From Methanoculleus caldifontis (lineage in GTDB: Archaea > Halobacteriota > Methanomicrobia > Methanomicrobiales > Methanoculleaceae): DNA of 64,000 bases. Location: contig NZ_WBKO01000003.1 in NCBI RefSeq assembly GCF_032842345.1, positions 1 through 64,000 of the forward strand, read 5' to 3'. Below are positions 63,627 through 64,000 of the stretch, piece after piece. The notes beneath the pieces are model-generated. The model worked only from the letters and a program-made list of their open reading frames with translations, was not told the DNA's origin and made no database searches. Position 1 is the first letter of the stretch, and every line of letters starts with the position of its first letter. Position numbers and translations under genes: made by a program.

Positions 63627-64000
63627 TCAGGGATCGGCGACGAGCATGATGTAGCCGCCGATGAGGACGACGACGAAGACGAGGATGGTGACGGGTATCG
63701 CAAGCGTCCGTTCAAGCACGGCAAAGAATTCCACGCCCGTGATCTCCCCGACGAGCACGAAGAGCCGGAAGAGGAACGTGACCAGGAAGACGGCGCCGAA
63801 GGCGTTGAAGACCGGGGCCGGCAGGTTCAGCGGGAAGACGAGGACGCCGAAGAGGTCGCCGAGGAGGAAGAGCGCCGTGATCAGGAAGAGGAGGCCGAGG
63901 CTGGCGTTGAGGAACTCCACGATCCGGATAAAGATCGGCGACTGGACGTAGTCGCCGGAGAGGATGTTCAAGACGGCGAGGAGGATCAGGAAGACGATGA
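63627..64000 (-). CDS. membrane protein, cut by the window end
   Basis: C-terminal part of a small membrane protein with about three or four hydrophobic segments (IVFLILLAVLNILSGDY, FLNASLGLLFLITALFLLGD, ILVFVVVLIGGYIMLV). The frame stays open to the window end, and the first residues seen are already hydrophobic, so the start lies beyond 64000. The TTG at 63971 is unlikely to be the true start. No family recognised. Confidence 0.7.
   Translation of the reverse strand, partial: IVFLILLAVLNILSGDYVQSPIFIRIVEFLNASLGLLFLITALFLLGDLFGVLVFPLNLPAPVFNAFGAVFLVTFLFRLFVLVGEITGVEFFAVLERTLAIPVTILVFVVVLIGGYIMLVADP

Overview
The window is about 64 kb of a GC-rich methanogen-type archaeal chromosome, most like the Methanomicrobiales (Methanoculleus-like). 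This is inferred from the archaeal rRNA operon (16S, tRNA-Ala, 23S, 5S, tRNA-Cys, second 5S) with bulge-helix-bulge processing stems, the archaeal RNA polymerase subunits D, N and K, deoxyhypusine synthase, diphthine synthase, the isopentenyl phosphate kinase branch of the mevalonate pathway, and an RpoD with two ferredoxin-type Cys clusters. The species is not determined. Genes are dense, often joined by 4-nt ATGA-type overlaps, and many have either a Shine-Dalgarno matching the 16S 3' end (CACCTCCT) or a TATA box about 30 nt upstream of the start (probably leaderless).

Layout. 1-5.3 kb: rRNA operon. 5.5-11.8 kb: two hemerythrin-like proteins, an APC permease, an orphan PstS-like lipoprotein, an ACT-ACT-metallo-beta-lactamase protein, a HemG-type flavodoxin and a TPR protein. 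12-16.5 kb: MacB/LolCDE-like ABC exporter with a secreted Ig-like adaptor, next to an XRE regulator and DUF2178 membrane protein; three AT-rich promoter-proximal sites share a motif. 16.6-30.0 kb: one long leftward superoperon, transcribed tRNA-Ser, S13, S4, S11, RpoD, L18e, L13, S9, RpoN, tRNA-Pro, RpoK, enolase, S2, MEMO, mevalonate kinase, isopentenyl phosphate kinase, IPP isomerase, RNase J, prenyl synthase, GluRS; it couples translation, transcription and archaeal lipid precursor synthesis.

30.3-37.7 kb: deoxyhypusine synthase, a non-coding block with a 40-bp tandem hairpin array, a five-gene operon made only of CBS-domain proteins (about 18 CBS domains), and a divergent three-gene cassette of Era-like GTPase, DUF2073 and zinc-ribbon protein (resembling ArvABC/OapABC). 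37.9-43.2 kb: a KamA-type radical SAM enzyme behind a structured leader, a frameshifted HicB-like relic, and three pilin-signal surface proteins. 43.3-52.0 kb: a radical SAM protein, two cis-prenyltransferase-type proteins (one canonical, one without the catalytic Asp, likely a heteromer), a PolX/PHP protein with a degenerate polymerase site, DtxR-FeoB iron uptake, a RecA-like protein without P-loop, Dph5 and a DUF357 protein.

52.1-64 kb: a UPF0104 membrane protein, bifunctional nuclease, a 207-bp IS6-type MITE with 8-bp target duplication, HisE, NusA-like KH protein, a PAS histidine kinase that lacks the phospho-acceptor His, DUF432-MscS, an MBL-fold protein, a SIMPL protein, an operon of FHA regulator, membrane Ser/Thr kinase and K+ channel, two small paralogous proteins, and a membrane protein cut by the window end.

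The most interesting candidates for undescribed biology are the all-CBS operon beside the GTPase cassette, the FHA/kinase/channel operon, the 40-bp hairpin array with its dispersed REP-like relatives, and the XRE/DUF2178/ABC locus with its shared promoter motif. No search or alignment was run; family names come from motif recognition.
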